Source of the DNA: an uncultured Actinomycetes bacterium
GTDB lineage: Bacteria; Actinomycetota; Actinomycetes; Mycobacteriales; Nakamurellaceae
Length of the DNA: 64,000 bases
NCBI GenBank assembly: GCA_937926105.1
Contig: CALANS010000141.1
Span: 1-64,000, forward strand
Direction of reading: 5' to 3'
In this document: positions 35,638 to 46,009 of the stretch, one piece after another
How the letters are laid out: each line of letters opens with the position of its first letter
Numbering within the stretch: the stretch's first letter is position 1
The notes under the pieces: model-generated
What the model saw: the letters and a program-made list of their open reading frames with translations, nothing else
Databases searched by the model: none
What the model was told of the DNA's origin: nothing
Position numbers and translations under genes: made by a program

Positions 35638-37176
35638 CTAGGAGACGGCGCGGATGCGGCGGGTCACCGGCAGCACCGAGCGCCACAGGTACATGCCCGC
35701 ATACGACCGGAAGGGGCGCCAGCGCTGCGCGGCGCTCTGCAGCGCCACGGGGTCCTCGGGCAGGCCGAGCGCCACCGCGCCATGCCGCAGGGCGAGATCT
35801 CCCGTGAGCAGCACGTCCGGGTCGCCCAGCACGCGCATCGCCACGTATCCGGCGGTCCACGGGCCGATCCCGGCTCGCGCCACCAGGTCGGTGGTCAACT
35901 CGGCGGTGCGACGACCCGCGTGCACGGCGAGCGACCCGTCGGCCATGTCCCGTGCGGCCTGGGCGATGGCAGACGCCCGCCGGCGGGGCCCGCCGATCCC
36001 CTCGACGCCGAGTCGGGCGATGCCGGCCGGGGATGGAAACAGACGGGCCGGCCCGGGCGGGGCGCTCTCGACTCGGTCGTCGACCAACGCGGCGAGCTTG
36101 CCCAGGGCGGTGCGGGCCGCCGCGACCGACACCTGTTGGCCGACCAGCGCCCGGATCAGGATCTCCGGACCGTCCACCGCTCCGGGAAGACGCAGCCCCG
36201 GCGCGGCGGTCACCGCGGCCGCGAGCGCGGGGTCGGCGCCCAATACCGCAGCAATGCCGGTTGGGTCGGCGTCCGCGTCGAGCAGCCGCCGGCATCGGTA
36301 CACGGCCGGGGCCAGATCCGACAGGTGGCTCAGCCATAGGTCGGCCGGGATCGCCGTCACCGTCGTCGGCTCTGCGGAGTCCGGTGGGTCCGGTGCGGCG
36401 AGCCCGTCAGACGGTTGATGCGACTCCGGTGGGAAGGTGAGGGTGACGACCCCGGTCCCGGCTGGTAAGCGGAGCGTGCGGGTGTAGCTGCGCTCGTGCA
36501 CGGACTCCACGCCGGGGACTGCCCGTGCGGCCAGGAAGTCCAGCAGGGCCGTGGCATGGAACGGGGCGCGGACCGGCAGCCGCAGGCTCAACACCCCGGG
36601 GGCGGCCCCGGTGACGGCTCGGGTGGCGCGCAGCGCGCTCGGGTCGGTGGCGTACACCTCGCGGATGGTGTCGTTGAACTGCCGGACGGAGGAGAACCCG
36701 GCGGCGAACGCGATGTCGGAGATCGGCAGCCTGGTGCTGGTCAGCAGGATCCGCGCGGTGTCGGCTCTGCGGGCGCGGGCCAGCGCCAGGGGAGAGGCAC
36801 CCAGTTCGGCGACCAGCATCCGGCTCAGGTGCCGCTCGGAGTAGCCCAGCCGGTGCGCCAGCCCAGGGACGCCCTCACGGTCGACGACCCCGTCACCGAT
36901 CAGGCGCATCGCTGCGCCGACGGTGTCCGCCCGCAGGTTCCACTCCGGCGATCCGGGGGCGGCATCCGGCAGGCAACGCCGGCAGGCCCGGTAACCGGCG
37001 GCCTGCGCGGCCGCCGCGGTGGGGTAGAACGTGACGTTGCGACGATGCGGAGTCCGGGCCGGGCAGGCGGGCCGGCAGTAGATCCCGGTGGTGCGCACGG
37101 CGGTGACGAACTGTCCGTCGAAGCGCCCGTCGCGGGTTGTGACGGCACGGTAGGCGACCTCGAAATCCGGTGGCAT
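35638..37176 (-). CDS. Ada-AraC-AlkA fusion: alkylation-sensing regulator and 3-methyladenine glycosylase
   Basis: A 512-residue three-part protein. The N-terminal Ada zinc domain has Cys34, Cys38, Cys65 and Cys68 (TTGIYCRPACPAR; RACRRCLP); Cys34 is the phosphotriester acceptor. An AraC helix-turn-helix pair spans about 85-190 (FAAGFSSVRQFNDTIREVY). An AlkA N-domain and HhH-GPD glycosylase follow (about 205-510), with ILIRALVGQQVSVAAA, IGPWTAGYVAMRVLG and catalytic Asp460 (LLTGDLALRHG). It combines sensing, transcription control and base excision. The ogt domain is encoded separately just downstream. Mycobacteria have similar Ada-AlkA fusions. Confidence 0.93.
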   Translation of the reverse strand: MPPDFEVAYRAVTTRDGRFDGQFVTAVRTTGIYCRPACPARTPHRRNVTFYPTAAAAQAAGYRACRRCLPDAAPGSPEWNLRADTVGAAMRLIGDGVVDREGVPGLAHRLGYSERHLSRMLVAELGASPLALARARRADTARILLTSTRLPISDIAFAAGFSSVRQFNDTIREVYATDPSALRATRAVTGAAPGVLSLRLPVRAPFHATALLDFLAARAVPGVESVHERSYTRTLRLPAGTGVVTLTFPPESHQPSDGLAAPDPPDSAEPTTVTAIPADLWLSHLSDLAPAVYRCRRLLDADADPTGIAAVLGADPALAAAVTAAPGLRLPGAVDGPEILIRALVGQQVSVAAARTALGKLAALVDDRVESAPPGPARLFPSPAGIARLGVEGIGGPRRRASAIAQAARDMADGSLAVHAGRRTAELTTDLVARAGIGPWTAGYVAMRVLGDPDVLLTGDLALRHGAVALGLPEDPVALQSAAQRWRPFRSYAGMYLWRSVLPVTRRIRAVS

Positions 37177-37335
37177 GCCCCTACAGTGCCAGCCCGGGCG
37201 GCGGCGCGCTGGCGGGAATCGGACACGGCAGCCAGACCCGGTGAGCGCGGTCGGTCCGCGGGACGTGAGATGCCCCGCCCGGGCCGGCGATCAACCGGCC
37301 CGAACGGGGCATCAGATGGGCGATGTGCGCGAGAG

Positions 37336-38907
37336 TCAGTGCATCGGCAGGGCGGGCGCCGGTCCAGCACCTTCAGCCGTGCCCTGTTCGACGCCGTCCT
37401 CGACTGCGATCTCCGGCTTCCGGCGCGGCAGGAACAAGGACGGGATCAGGCACAGCGCGATCAGCACCAGCGCCACCCAGAAGGTCTGCCCGAACGCGTC
37501 GGCCAGCCCAGACTGGCCGGAACCGATCTGCGCCGGCGTCAGCGGCGAGCCGTCGGGACCGACCATCTTTCCGGACTGCAGACCGAAGCTGTACAGGGCG
37601 GCCGCCGGCCGATCGAGCGTGGCGTTGGTCAGGATGACGCTCATCACCGCGGTACCCACCGACCCGGCGGACTGCTGGATGATGTTCATCAGTGTCGATC
37701 CGCGCGCCACCTCGTGGTGGGTCAGCGACGCGAGCGCGGCTGTCATGATCGGCATCATGGTGGCGCCCATGCCCAGGCCCATCACGAACAGCGAGCCCAG
37801 GATCAGCGCATACGGCGTGGTGGCCGAGATCTGCGTGAACACCGCCATGCCGGCCGCGATCAGCACAATGCCGCCGAGTACGAACCGCCCTGGACCCATC
37901 TTGTCGGTGAGTTTGCCGGCGATCGGCATGGACAGCATGGCGCCGATGCCCTGGGGCGCCAGCAGCAGACCGGTAGGCAGCGTCTTTTCCAGCCGCACCT
38001 GCAGGAAGTAGCTCGGGAACAGCAGCATCGCGCCGAAGAACGCGATCGCGAACAGGCTCATGGTGATGACCGCGATCGTCAGCTGACGGTGCTTGAACAG
38101 CCGCAAGTCGATCAGCGGATGGTTCTTGTGCATCGCGTGCCACACGAACGCCGCCATGAACACCACGCCGATGATCGCCGGAATCAGCACCTCGGCGGAC
38201 CCGACGGTCCCGGTGCGCGGAATGCTGGATACGCCGTACAGGAACAGCGCCAGCCCAGGCGAGAGCAGCAGCATGCCGACGAAGTCGAACGACTCGCTTG
38301 GCTCCGGGTTGTCCTTGGGCAGCACGATCGTCGCGGTGATCAGCGCGAGGATGCCGATCGGCAGGTTGATGAGGAAGATCCAGTGCCAGCTCGCGACCTC
38401 GATCAGCCAGCCGCCCAGGATCGGGCCGCCGATGGGGCCCAGCAGCATCGGCACGCCCAGCACGGCCATCACCCGGCCGACCCGCTGCGGACCGGCGGCG
38501 TGGGTCATGATCGTCATGCCCAGCGGCATCAGCATGCCGCCGCCGAGGCCCTGAATCACCCGGAAGGTGATCAGCGATCCGATCGACCAAGCCATGCTGC
38601 ACGCGACCGACCCGGCCACGAACAGCACCAAGGCCAGCAGGTAGAGCCGTTTGGTACCGAACCGGTCGGCGGCCCAGCCGGTGACCGGGATCACGGCGGC
38701 CAGCGCCAGCGTGTAGCCCGTCATGGTCCAGGCGACGGTGGAGTACTGCGCGTTGAAGACCTGCATGAACGTGGGCAGCGCGATCGACACGACCGTCACG
38801 TCCAGGATGGACATGATCGCGCCGATCACCACCACCCCGGCGATCTTCAGGACGCCGGCGTCGAGCTTGTCGCTGGCGCTGGGCGCGGCGGGGGCGGGGG
38901 CAGTCAT
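37336..38907 (-). CDS. MFS drug exporter, DHA2 (EmrB/QacA) family
   Basis: A 523-residue membrane protein with 14 predicted helices. Motif A-like GWAADRFGTKRLYL, motif C-like GVPMLLGPIGGPILGGWLIE and the first-helix LDVTVVSIALPTFM mark DHA2 proton-driven multidrug exporters. NLPIGILALITATIVLP and FLINLPIG are family-typical. The ATG at 38907 follows GGGAG. No adjacent regulator is seen. Substrates cannot be predicted from sequence. Confidence 0.92.
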   Translation of the reverse strand: MTAPAPAAPSASDKLDAGVLKIAGVVVIGAIMSILDVTVVSIALPTFMQVFNAQYSTVAWTMTGYTLALAAVIPVTGWAADRFGTKRLYLLALVLFVAGSVACSMAWSIGSLITFRVIQGLGGGMLMPLGMTIMTHAAGPQRVGRVMAVLGVPMLLGPIGGPILGGWLIEVASWHWIFLINLPIGILALITATIVLPKDNPEPSESFDFVGMLLLSPGLALFLYGVSSIPRTGTVGSAEVLIPAIIGVVFMAAFVWHAMHKNHPLIDLRLFKHRQLTIAVITMSLFAIAFFGAMLLFPSYFLQVRLEKTLPTGLLLAPQGIGAMLSMPIAGKLTDKMGPGRFVLGGIVLIAAGMAVFTQISATTPYALILGSLFVMGLGMGATMMPIMTAALASLTHHEVARGSTLMNIIQQSAGSVGTAVMSVILTNATLDRPAAALYSFGLQSGKMVGPDGSPLTPAQIGSGQSGLADAFGQTFWVALVLIALCLIPSLFLPRRKPEIAVEDGVEQGTAEGAGPAPALPMH

Positions 38908-39130
38908 GGTGGGTCTCCCAGATGGGTGTGGCGGTGCAGTGGAACGGGCTGCCACGGCTCCATTGCCGAGGGCGAACCAAGATCGAGCGCAGAAAGCGTA
39001 ACGAACGCCACCGACAGTCTGTTCCCGATCGGCGCGGTCCATCGTAGAGATCGCTGTTCGCCGAGCGCGAACGAAAATCAGCCTTTCGCAGGAAACCCGG
39101 CTGTGATCCCGGACGCACTCGGAATGCGAC

Positions 39131-39165
39131 GAGGCCCGCACGGCGGGATCGCCGATGCGGGCCTC
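39131..39165 (-). terminator. Strong hairpin after the sigma-partner gene
   Basis: GAGGCCCGCA (39131-39140) pairs with TGCGGGCCTC (39156-39165). Inside it CGGCG (39141-39145) pairs with CGCCG (39150-39154) around GGAT, giving a nearly continuous 15-bp stem with one bulged A. It lies 15 bases beyond the stop of the minus-strand gene. No T run follows, as is common in actinobacteria. Confidence 0.7.
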
Positions 39166-39179
39166 GGGGGGTGACGGGG

Positions 39180-40214
39180 TTACCGCCCTGAGGTGATCGG
39201 GGCCGCGACGCCTCCCGTCTCCGGCGCCACCGCCTGGCAGGTGATGCCGCGCGGGTGATCGTCGGCGGTAGTGCAGGCCATGACACCCTGGCGAACCGCG
39301 TTGTTCCGCACCGTGGCGGGCACGTTGTCGACGACCTCGTTGACGGTGACGGTGCGCACGAAGTTCATACCCGGGTACGTGAAGTGCTCCTGCAGCAGAC
39401 GCGAACTGCTCGGGTCGAAGGACAACGTCTTGACCTCGCCGGGACGGTGGGCATCGTCGGCGAAGCTGACCTGCACAGCCGAGCGCCCCGTGCTGTCGTG
39501 CCCGTCGACGACGGTGACGTGGCCGGTCTGCCGGAGCGCGAGCAGTGCCGCGGCGCGCAGCGCCGGGGGCGCCATGCCACCTCGGAGCATGTCGCCGACT
39601 GCCGTGAACACCGCCTCGTCGGTCGACGTGGACCCGTGCACGTGACCGCGCAGGTAGTCGGCCAGGTCGGCCGGATCGGTGGGCAGGCTGGCGAGGAAGG
39701 CCGGTGACGGGTAGCTCGTCTCGTCGCTGCCGGGTGGAAATGCGAAGTACGACACGCTCGATCCCGCGGTGTCCTTGCGCAGCACCGTGCCATCCGAGGA
39801 GGTCCAGGCCTCCTGGGTGGTAACGCTGCCGTTCTGATTGTTGGTGGTGACGGTGTGCCGGTACTGCCCGGCCAGCAGCGCCGGCTCTGCGGCGGCGGTG
39901 GTGGCGAGCCGTTCCAGCGCGGCGGCCGACGCCGGGCCCATCGGTGAATTCGATGGCAGTACGGCTGGGACTATCAGTGCGGCGGCGACGGCGGCCGCCA
40001 CCGCTCCGCCGGCGACGAGCACGCGTCGGCGCGTCACCACCGGACGCTGGCGCGGCGTCAGGGGCCGGATCACGCCGCCGTCGGCGCGATCGTTATCTTC
40101 AAGGATCGTTCGCAACGTAGCGGCTCGTCGGTCGGCGGGCCAGGCTGCGTCCAGGTCGGCGTTGGAGGGCCGCAGCGCCGCGAGGCGAGCGATGGGGTCG
40201 GTGATCGTGGTCAT
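39180..40214 (-). CDS. CU044_5270-family membrane protein, probable sigma-factor partner
   Basis: A 344-residue protein. The N-terminal cytosolic segment (about 1-60; DPIARLAALRPSNADLDAAWP) precedes one membrane helix (about 64-86) and a large extracytoplasmic domain (about 97-340). That domain contains GQYRHTVTTNNQN and an LLQEHFTYPGMNF segment typical of CU044_5270-like proteins. It overlaps the ECF sigma stop/start (ATGA). A regulatory or signal-sensing role for the sigma factor is inferred from coupling; no zinc-finger anti-sigma motif is present. Confidence 0.8.
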   Translation of the reverse strand: MTTITDPIARLAALRPSNADLDAAWPADRRAATLRTILEDNDRADGGVIRPLTPRQRPVVTRRRVLVAGGAVAAAVAAALIVPAVLPSNSPMGPASAAALERLATTAAAEPALLAGQYRHTVTTNNQNGSVTTQEAWTSSDGTVLRKDTAGSSVSYFAFPPGSDETSYPSPAFLASLPTDPADLADYLRGHVHGSTSTDEAVFTAVGDMLRGGMAPPALRAAALLALRQTGHVTVVDGHDSTGRSAVQVSFADDAHRPGEVKTLSFDPSSSRLLQEHFTYPGMNFVRTVTVNEVVDNVPATVRNNAVRQGVMACTTADDHPRGITCQAVAPETGGVAAPITSGR

Positions 40215-40816
40215 GTCGGGTTCTCCTGAGGGTGCAGGGATTCCGCGCGGGTTTCGGGGCGGTCGGTCAGTGCCGCGTTCAGTGCGCGGCGGGCACGGCG
40301 CAGGCGGGCGAGGATGGTGCGGGCGGAACAGCCCGCGACCCGGGCGGCGTCGGTGTGGGTCAAACCGTCCCAGGCGGTGAGCAGGACGGCGTCACGTTCG
40401 TCGTCGGTCAGGGTGGCCAGCGCGTCGAGCACTGCGGTGCGATCGACGGCGGTGTCTTCGGCGGCCGGATGCGTGGCGTGGCCACCGGCCAGGTGCTCGA
40501 CGGCGGCCATTCGCACCGCGAGGCGGGCGTGCCGGGCCCCGGACCGGTAGCGGTTGAGCAGGGCGTTGCGGGCGACCACCAACAACCAGGGAAGCGGATC
40601 GGCGGGGATCGTCTCGTGCAGCCGCCACGCGGTCAGGAACGTGTCGGCCACCACGTCCTCGGCCACGTCGGGTGTGCTGCGCACCCGGGCATAGGCGTAC
40701 ACCCGCCGGGCGTAGCGCCGGTAGAGATCGGTGAACGCGTCGACGTCGTCGCCTGACTCGCCGGCGGTCGAATGCTCGATGGCGCTCACCTCCTGCTCGT
40801 CGACCGCGCCGCTCAT
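40211..40816 (-). CDS. ECF-type RNA polymerase sigma factor
   Basis: A 201-residue sigma factor. Region 2 (about 25-95) has FTDLYRRYARRVYAYA, DVAEDVVADTFLTAWR and LLVVARNALLNRYR. Region 4 (about 130-185) has LATLTDDERDAVLLTAWDGLTHTDAARVAGCSARTILARLRRARRAL split across positions 131-177. The family is usually encoded with a CU044_5270-type membrane protein, as here (ATGA overlap). Unlike the sigma factor at 1.8 kb, its GC content and codon use match the core genome. Regulon unknown. Confidence 0.91.
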   Translation of the reverse strand: MSGAVDEQEVSAIEHSTAGESGDDVDAFTDLYRRYARRVYAYARVRSTPDVAEDVVADTFLTAWRLHETIPADPLPWLLVVARNALLNRYRSGARHARLAVRMAAVEHLAGGHATHPAAEDTAVDRTAVLDALATLTDDERDAVLLTAWDGLTHTDAARVAGCSARTILARLRRARRALNAALTDRPETRAESLHPQENPT

Positions 40817-40896
40817 GTCCAGAAGGGTCCGGCGCGGACGTGATCCGGAAGCGCGCCGTCCCCGATCCTCGGTCGGGCGCCCTACACTGGCCCGAC

Positions 40897-41976
<1,080 letters not shown>

Positions 41977-42148
41977 CCGCATTGCTCGTTCACCCGTCCG
42001 GGCAGTTCGGCCTAGTCGTGACGAACAGGGATGGCGAGCGTGTGTTTGAGTCCATCAAGCATGACCTGCGGTGTCGGCAACCCGAGCACATGCGAATCGT
42101 TGGCCGCTGAACGTTCTGCGGCCGTGGCCCGCCCATAGGATTCTGCTC

Positions 42149-43066
42149 ATGCGGCTCCAGCTGACTGATCTGATCGACCCTGCTCTGCTGCCGCTCGTCG
42201 ACGAGTCGCGCGCGTTCTATGCCCGCCGGCCGGCTGAGCGCGGGCCGGCGAACTCGGGTGAGCTTCTCGCGGCACGCGAGGCCATGCCCTTGCCCGAGCA
42301 GTGCCAGCCGGCGCCGTTCCTCGAGACAGTAGCCGCTGCCGGGAGAACTGCCCCGGTGCGGATCCACACGCCGATCGGTAAGCCCGCTACTGGCGTGCTT
42401 CTAGAAATCCACACCGGCGGCTTCTACCTGGGGTCCGCCTCAGACAGTGATGTCCGGAACCGTCGACTCGTCGATGCTCTCGGCGTCGCGGTGGTCAGCG
42501 TGGACTATCGACTGGCTCCGGAGCACCCTTGGCCGGCCGCGCCCGACGATTGCGAAACGGCGGCGCTGTGGCTCGCGGAGAACGCCGAGACACGATTCGG
42601 CACGACGCGTTTGCTCATGAGCGGCTTCTCTGCTGGCTCCACTCTGGTCGCGACGACGCTACTGCGTCTTCGCAACCTGGGGAATCACTCGTTCGGCGGC
42701 GCGGTGCTTCAATGCGGTACCTACGATCTGTCCGCGCAGACACCAGCGGGTCGGTTGATCGCCGATGAGTACTTTCTTCGCGCATATGCCGGCGGCGCTC
42801 CGGACCGCACGGATCCCGACCTTTCGCCGATCTTTGCCGAGCTGGGCGACCTCCCGCCGGTCCTGATGGTGATCGGGGAGGACGACGTCCTTCTCGAGGA
42901 CAACCTTGCCCTGGCCGCGCGGCTCCTCGCTGCGGGTGTTGAGGTCGACCTGCGCGTCTACCCGGCCTCGCCGCATGCGTTCACCGGCCACGCGACCTCC
43001 ATGGCGCAGGCGGCTCTCAGCGGCATCGACCAGTGGGTCCGCGACCAGCTGGCCAGCCTGAGCTGA
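42149..43066 (+). CDS. Hormone-sensitive-lipase-type alpha/beta hydrolase
   Basis: A 305-residue esterase of the HSL (family IV) group. The oxyanion segment is HTGGFYLGS (88-96), a variant of the usual HGGGF. VVSVDYRLAPEHPWPAAPDD is the family block. The nucleophile is Ser161 in SGFSAGS; the acid is in VIGEDDVLLEDN and the base in ASPHAFTGHA. Composition is slightly less GC-rich than flanking core genes. The ATG at 42149 matches the family N-terminus. Substrate is likely a short-chain ester; the pathway is unknown. Confidence 0.87.
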   Translation: MRLQLTDLIDPALLPLVDESRAFYARRPAERGPANSGELLAAREAMPLPEQCQPAPFLETVAAAGRTAPVRIHTPIGKPATGVLLEIHTGGFYLGSASDSDVRNRRLVDALGVAVVSVDYRLAPEHPWPAAPDDCETAALWLAENAETRFGTTRLLMSGFSAGSTLVATTLLRLRNLGNHSFGGAVLQCGTYDLSAQTPAGRLIADEYFLRAYAGGAPDRTDPDLSPIFAELGDLPPVLMVIGEDDVLLEDNLALAARLLAAGVEVDLRVYPASPHAFTGHATSMAQAALSGIDQWVRDQLASLS

Positions 43067-43191
43067 CTGCGGGGTGGGTCAGGTGGTTCCATCCGCGGAC
43101 ACGTGGCGGAGCTCGGCTGAATGTGTGAGCAGCGCTTCGACCTGTGGGAAACGACTGCGACCTGCGGTTGGTCGTGTGATGGATCGTTCGA

Positions 43192-43572
43192 TCACCGCTG
43201 CAAGCCGCGCCGCACGGCGTCGAGCGTGGTTTCCGGCGAGTCGTTGAAGCAGAACCGGGCACCCGGTTGGAGTGCGCTCACCGTGTTCACCACTCGCTCG
43301 AAGATCGGCGTGAACTCGTGGGAAGTTCGTAACCCGGAACCGATCTCGACCACGTCGAACGGCGCACCGACGAAGCACCCCTGCACCGCCGACTCGGCGG
43401 CGTCAACATCGTCGGGCACCAGGCAGATCACGACATCGAATCCAGCAGTGCGCAACGCTTGCTCGGCGTCGCCGAGCCGGGCGCGGAGCGCGTTCGCGTC
43501 CTGGCCCGGCCAGGGCGAGAAGTCGATCTCCTCGGGATTCATTCCAATCTGAAGCACGCGAGGGTTCACCAT
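43192..43572 (-). CDS. Small conserved soluble protein of unknown function
   Basis: A 126-residue protein. The N-terminus MVNPRVLQIGMNPEEIDFS is followed by a helix, then a Rossmann-like strand FDVVICLVPDD, FDVVEIGSGLRT and a C-terminal helix RARFCFND-type segment (SALQPGARFCFNDSPE). The alternating strands and helices suggest a small alpha/beta fold of the receiver or isochorismatase size class. I do not recognise the family and no catalytic motif is evident. It lies on the opposite strand to the esterase. Confidence 0.65.
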   Translation of the reverse strand: MVNPRVLQIGMNPEEIDFSPWPGQDANALRARLGDAEQALRTAGFDVVICLVPDDVDAAESAVQGCFVGAPFDVVEIGSGLRTSHEFTPIFERVVNTVSALQPGARFCFNDSPETTLDAVRRGLQR

Positions 43573-43699
43573 GCCTCAAAGCCTAGGTGGCTGGTCGCTT
43601 CCACGGATGCTGAACTCGCGGTCGCGTCGCGCGCGGACACGCGGATGGCGCAATGCCTGCGCGCCTGGCGCTCCGATCAGAGGCTGAAGTCGTTGCGGA

Positions 43700-44047
43700 C
43701 TACCGGATATGTGTACCGACGTTGATCACGCGCCCCGATGAGTCACGATAGAAGAAGCGGCGCACGCCCCACTGCTCAGACGAGATCGGGTGCACGATCT
43801 CGACACCCGTCTCGATGGCGACGTCGTACGCCGCGTCGACATCGTCGACGAATACCGAGACATTCGGATTGACGGGCGCCGTCGCATCCGTTGTCATCAG
43901 GCCGATCTGGTGTCCCGCGTTGTCCGCGAGGAAGGCCACCCACCCCATGTCCATCACCATGTGCATTCCCAGCACGGCGGTGTGTTCTGCGATGGCCGTG
44001 GCGATGTCTCCGACGGTCAAGATGGGATCAATGCGCTCGATTCTCAT
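43700..44047 (-). CDS. VOC (glyoxalase/bleomycin-resistance fold) protein
   Basis: A 115-residue single VOC domain. IDPILTVGDIATAIAEHTAVLGM, HMVMDMGWVAFLADN and the terminal RRFFYRDSSGRVINVGTHI fit the beta-alpha-beta-beta-beta repeats of the fold. Candidate metal ligands are not obvious. The ATG at 44047 begins at the domain; an upstream in-frame ATG at 44149 would overlap the divergent GNAT promoter. It is one of five VOC genes in 7 kb. Confidence 0.8.
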   Translation of the reverse strand: MRIERIDPILTVGDIATAIAEHTAVLGMHMVMDMGWVAFLADNAGHQIGLMTTDATAPVNPNVSVFVDDVDAAYDVAIETGVEIVHPISSEQWGVRRFFYRDSSGRVINVGTHIR

Positions 44048-44147
44048 GGGGGGATTGGACCATGTTCTGCCGCGCAGGTCGAGGGTGTGGCCGGTCGGCG
44101 GCTCGTTGCTGGCTGAGCGCTCTGCCGTGCCGGTAGACTTCTCGGTC

Positions 44148-44606
44148 ATGGCATCAGAACCCTTTATCCCACTCGGGTTTCAACCACCGCGATTGCTCGT
44201 GACCGAGTGGTTCCGGCTGGAACCGCTGGGGCCACAGCACAATATCGCCGATCACGCCGCGTGGATGTCGAGCATCGATCACATCCGGGCGACTCCCGGT
44301 TATCCGGATGGAAACTGGCCGCCGCCGGGCGGAATGTCCCTGGAGTCCAATCTTTCCGATCTGCGCCGTCATGCCGCCGATTTTGCCGCCGGCAGGGGAT
44401 TCACCTTTACCGTCCTCGACCCGGCCGATGGTGACGTTATCGGCTGCGTGTACGTGTACCCCGCGGCGTCCGAGGACTACGACGTCACCGTCCAGTCGTG
44501 GGTGCGCGCCGACCGGGCCGACCTCGACACGCCGCTCGCCGAGGCTGTCGACGGCTGGCTGGCCGCCGACTGGCCGTGGAGGCGCGTCGACCGCTGCGGA
44601 CGCTGA
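44148..44606 (+). CDS. GNAT-family N-acetyltransferase-like protein
   Basis: A 152-residue protein with the segments LVTEWFRLEPLG, HRAAWMSSI-type (DHAAWMSSIDHIRATPGYP), GRGFTFTVLDPADGDVIGCVYVYP and YDVTVQSWVRADRADLD. These resemble GNAT acetyltransferases of the variant that ends early after the central sheet. The acetyl-CoA loop (Q/RxxGxG/A) is not clearly seen, so it may be truncated or a divergent member. The start at 44148 lies 100 bases from the divergent VOC gene. Confidence 0.72.
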   Translation: MASEPFIPLGFQPPRLLVTEWFRLEPLGPQHNIADHAAWMSSIDHIRATPGYPDGNWPPPGGMSLESNLSDLRRHAADFAAGRGFTFTVLDPADGDVIGCVYVYPAASEDYDVTVQSWVRADRADLDTPLAEAVDGWLAADWPWRRVDRCGR

Positions 44607-44673
44607 TCCCCCTGGTCACCATCGGGTGTGGCAGCCTCGGGCCGGACACATCCACGTCGACCAGGAGGCCGAG

Positions 44674-45408
44674 ATGAGGCTGGAGAACATCGTCTGGGGT
44701 GCCCGTAACCCTCATCGCCTCGGAACGTTCTGGGCCGCCGCGTTGGGTGCCGAGGTGACGACCGACGATGGGACTGGGCTGGAGGCACACCTGGACCTGG
44801 GCGGTGGGGCGTTCCTGGATCTGTGCTTCCAGCCGGTCGGTGAGCCGCCCAGTTCACCGCCCCGGCTGCACCTGGACCTGACCGGTGGCGACCGTCAGGG
44901 CGAGGTTGTGCAGCGGCTGATCGGGCTCGGCGCCCGACCTGCGGACATCGGTCAGGGCGACGTGCCGTGGGTGGTCCTGGCGGATCCGGAGGGGAACGCG
45001 TTCTGCGTCATGGAACAGCGCAGCGCGTACGTCGGGACTGGGCCGATCGCCGCGCTTCCGCTGGACAGCGCCGACCCGGAGCGGGATGCCGAGTTCTGGT
45101 CGGCCATCACCGGCTGGGTTCGTGCCGACGGCCACGCGCCCGCCTCGCTGCGCCACCCCGCCGGCGTGGGGCCGCTGCTGGAGCTGTGCCCCGAACCGAA
45201 GCCCAAGCAGGGCAAGGGCCTGATCCACCTCGACGTCCGGCCGGCACCCGGCGACCCGGACGCCGTGTCAGTGATCCGGCGGCTCGGCGGCGAGACCATC
45301 GACTGGCCGGGTGCCGAAGGCCAGCCGTGGACGGTGTGCGCGGACCCGTCCGGCAACGAGTTTTGCGTCCTCGCGCCGCACGGCGGAGCGGCGTTCCTGC
45401 CCGGCTGA
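44674..45408 (+). CDS. Two-domain VOC protein (glyoxalase-like)
   Basis: A 244-residue protein with two VOC repeats. The first (about 1-115) has MRLENIVWGARNPHRLGTFW, PRLHLDLTGGD and VLADPEGNAFCVME. The second (about 128-240) has IAALPLDSADPERDAEFWSAITGW, LIHLDVRPAPGDPD and VCADPSGNEFCVLAP. Each ends with the family's D-P-x-GNxF tail. Such tandem proteins often bind and sequester or modify small molecules. An AGGAGG ribosome-binding site at 44663-44668 supports the ATG at 44674. Confidence 0.88.
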   Translation: MRLENIVWGARNPHRLGTFWAAALGAEVTTDDGTGLEAHLDLGGGAFLDLCFQPVGEPPSSPPRLHLDLTGGDRQGEVVQRLIGLGARPADIGQGDVPWVVLADPEGNAFCVMEQRSAYVGTGPIAALPLDSADPERDAEFWSAITGWVRADGHAPASLRHPAGVGPLLELCPEPKPKQGKGLIHLDVRPAPGDPDAVSVIRRLGGETIDWPGAEGQPWTVCADPSGNEFCVLAPHGGAAFLPG

Positions 45409-45486
45409 CTGTCTGGCCGCGCGACGGGTGTTGGCGAATCGACGCCACCGCAGCGCAGACGTCGCGAATGTGCTTGGATCCCAAGC

Positions 45487-45942
45487 ATGACATCCGGTGA
45501 CGAGCAACGCATTGCCAGCGCGAGCCGCGAAATCGCGGCCCCGGCCGAACAGATCTTCGAGCTGATTGCCGATCCGGCACAGCAGCCGCGCTGGGACGGC
45601 AACGACAACCTCGCCGAGGCGGCGCCGGGCCAGCGGGTGCGGGCCGTCGGGGAGGTGTTTGCCATGACCATTACCAGCGGCGCGGTGCGGGAGAACCACG
45701 TGGTGGAGTTCGTCGAGAGCGAGCGCATCGCCTGGAAGCCTGCCGAACCGGGCCAGCCGCCGGTTGGGCATCTGTGGCGGTGGGAGCTGGAGCCCGCCGG
45801 GGACGGTGCGACCCTGGTGACCCACACCTACGACTGGTCCCAGCTGACCGACCCCAAGCGCCTCGAGCGTGCCCGCAACACCACCGCCGACAAGCTGCGC
45901 GCCTCGCTGGACCGGCTGGCGGCGCTGGCCGAGCAGGGCTGA
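45487..45942 (+). CDS. SRPBCC-family (START-like) protein
   Basis: A 151-residue helix-grip protein. SREIAAPAEQIFELIADPAQQPRWDGND is the usual N-terminal block, followed by strands NHVVEFVESERIAWKP and the C-terminal long helix RARNTTADKLRASLDRLAAL. The fold forms a hydrophobic ligand pocket, used in polyketide cyclases and stress proteins. No catalytic residues are assignable. It is followed by a VOC gene 67 bases downstream. Confidence 0.85.
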   Translation: MTSGDEQRIASASREIAAPAEQIFELIADPAQQPRWDGNDNLAEAAPGQRVRAVGEVFAMTITSGAVRENHVVEFVESERIAWKPAEPGQPPVGHLWRWELEPAGDGATLVTHTYDWSQLTDPKRLERARNTTADKLRASLDRLAALAEQG

Positions 45943-46009
45943 TTCCCGGGAGCAAATGCGAACGGCATCCGGTCGTGGATCGTCCGCTACCGGGGTTATC
46001 GTCACCGCC

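Noticed and set aside
36496..39174. An 892-codon open frame on the plus strand across the Ada-AlkA and MFS genes
   Set aside because: It is antisense to two genes with clear family motifs; its His/Gln/Arg-rich translation is the usual shadow of high-GC coding DNA.
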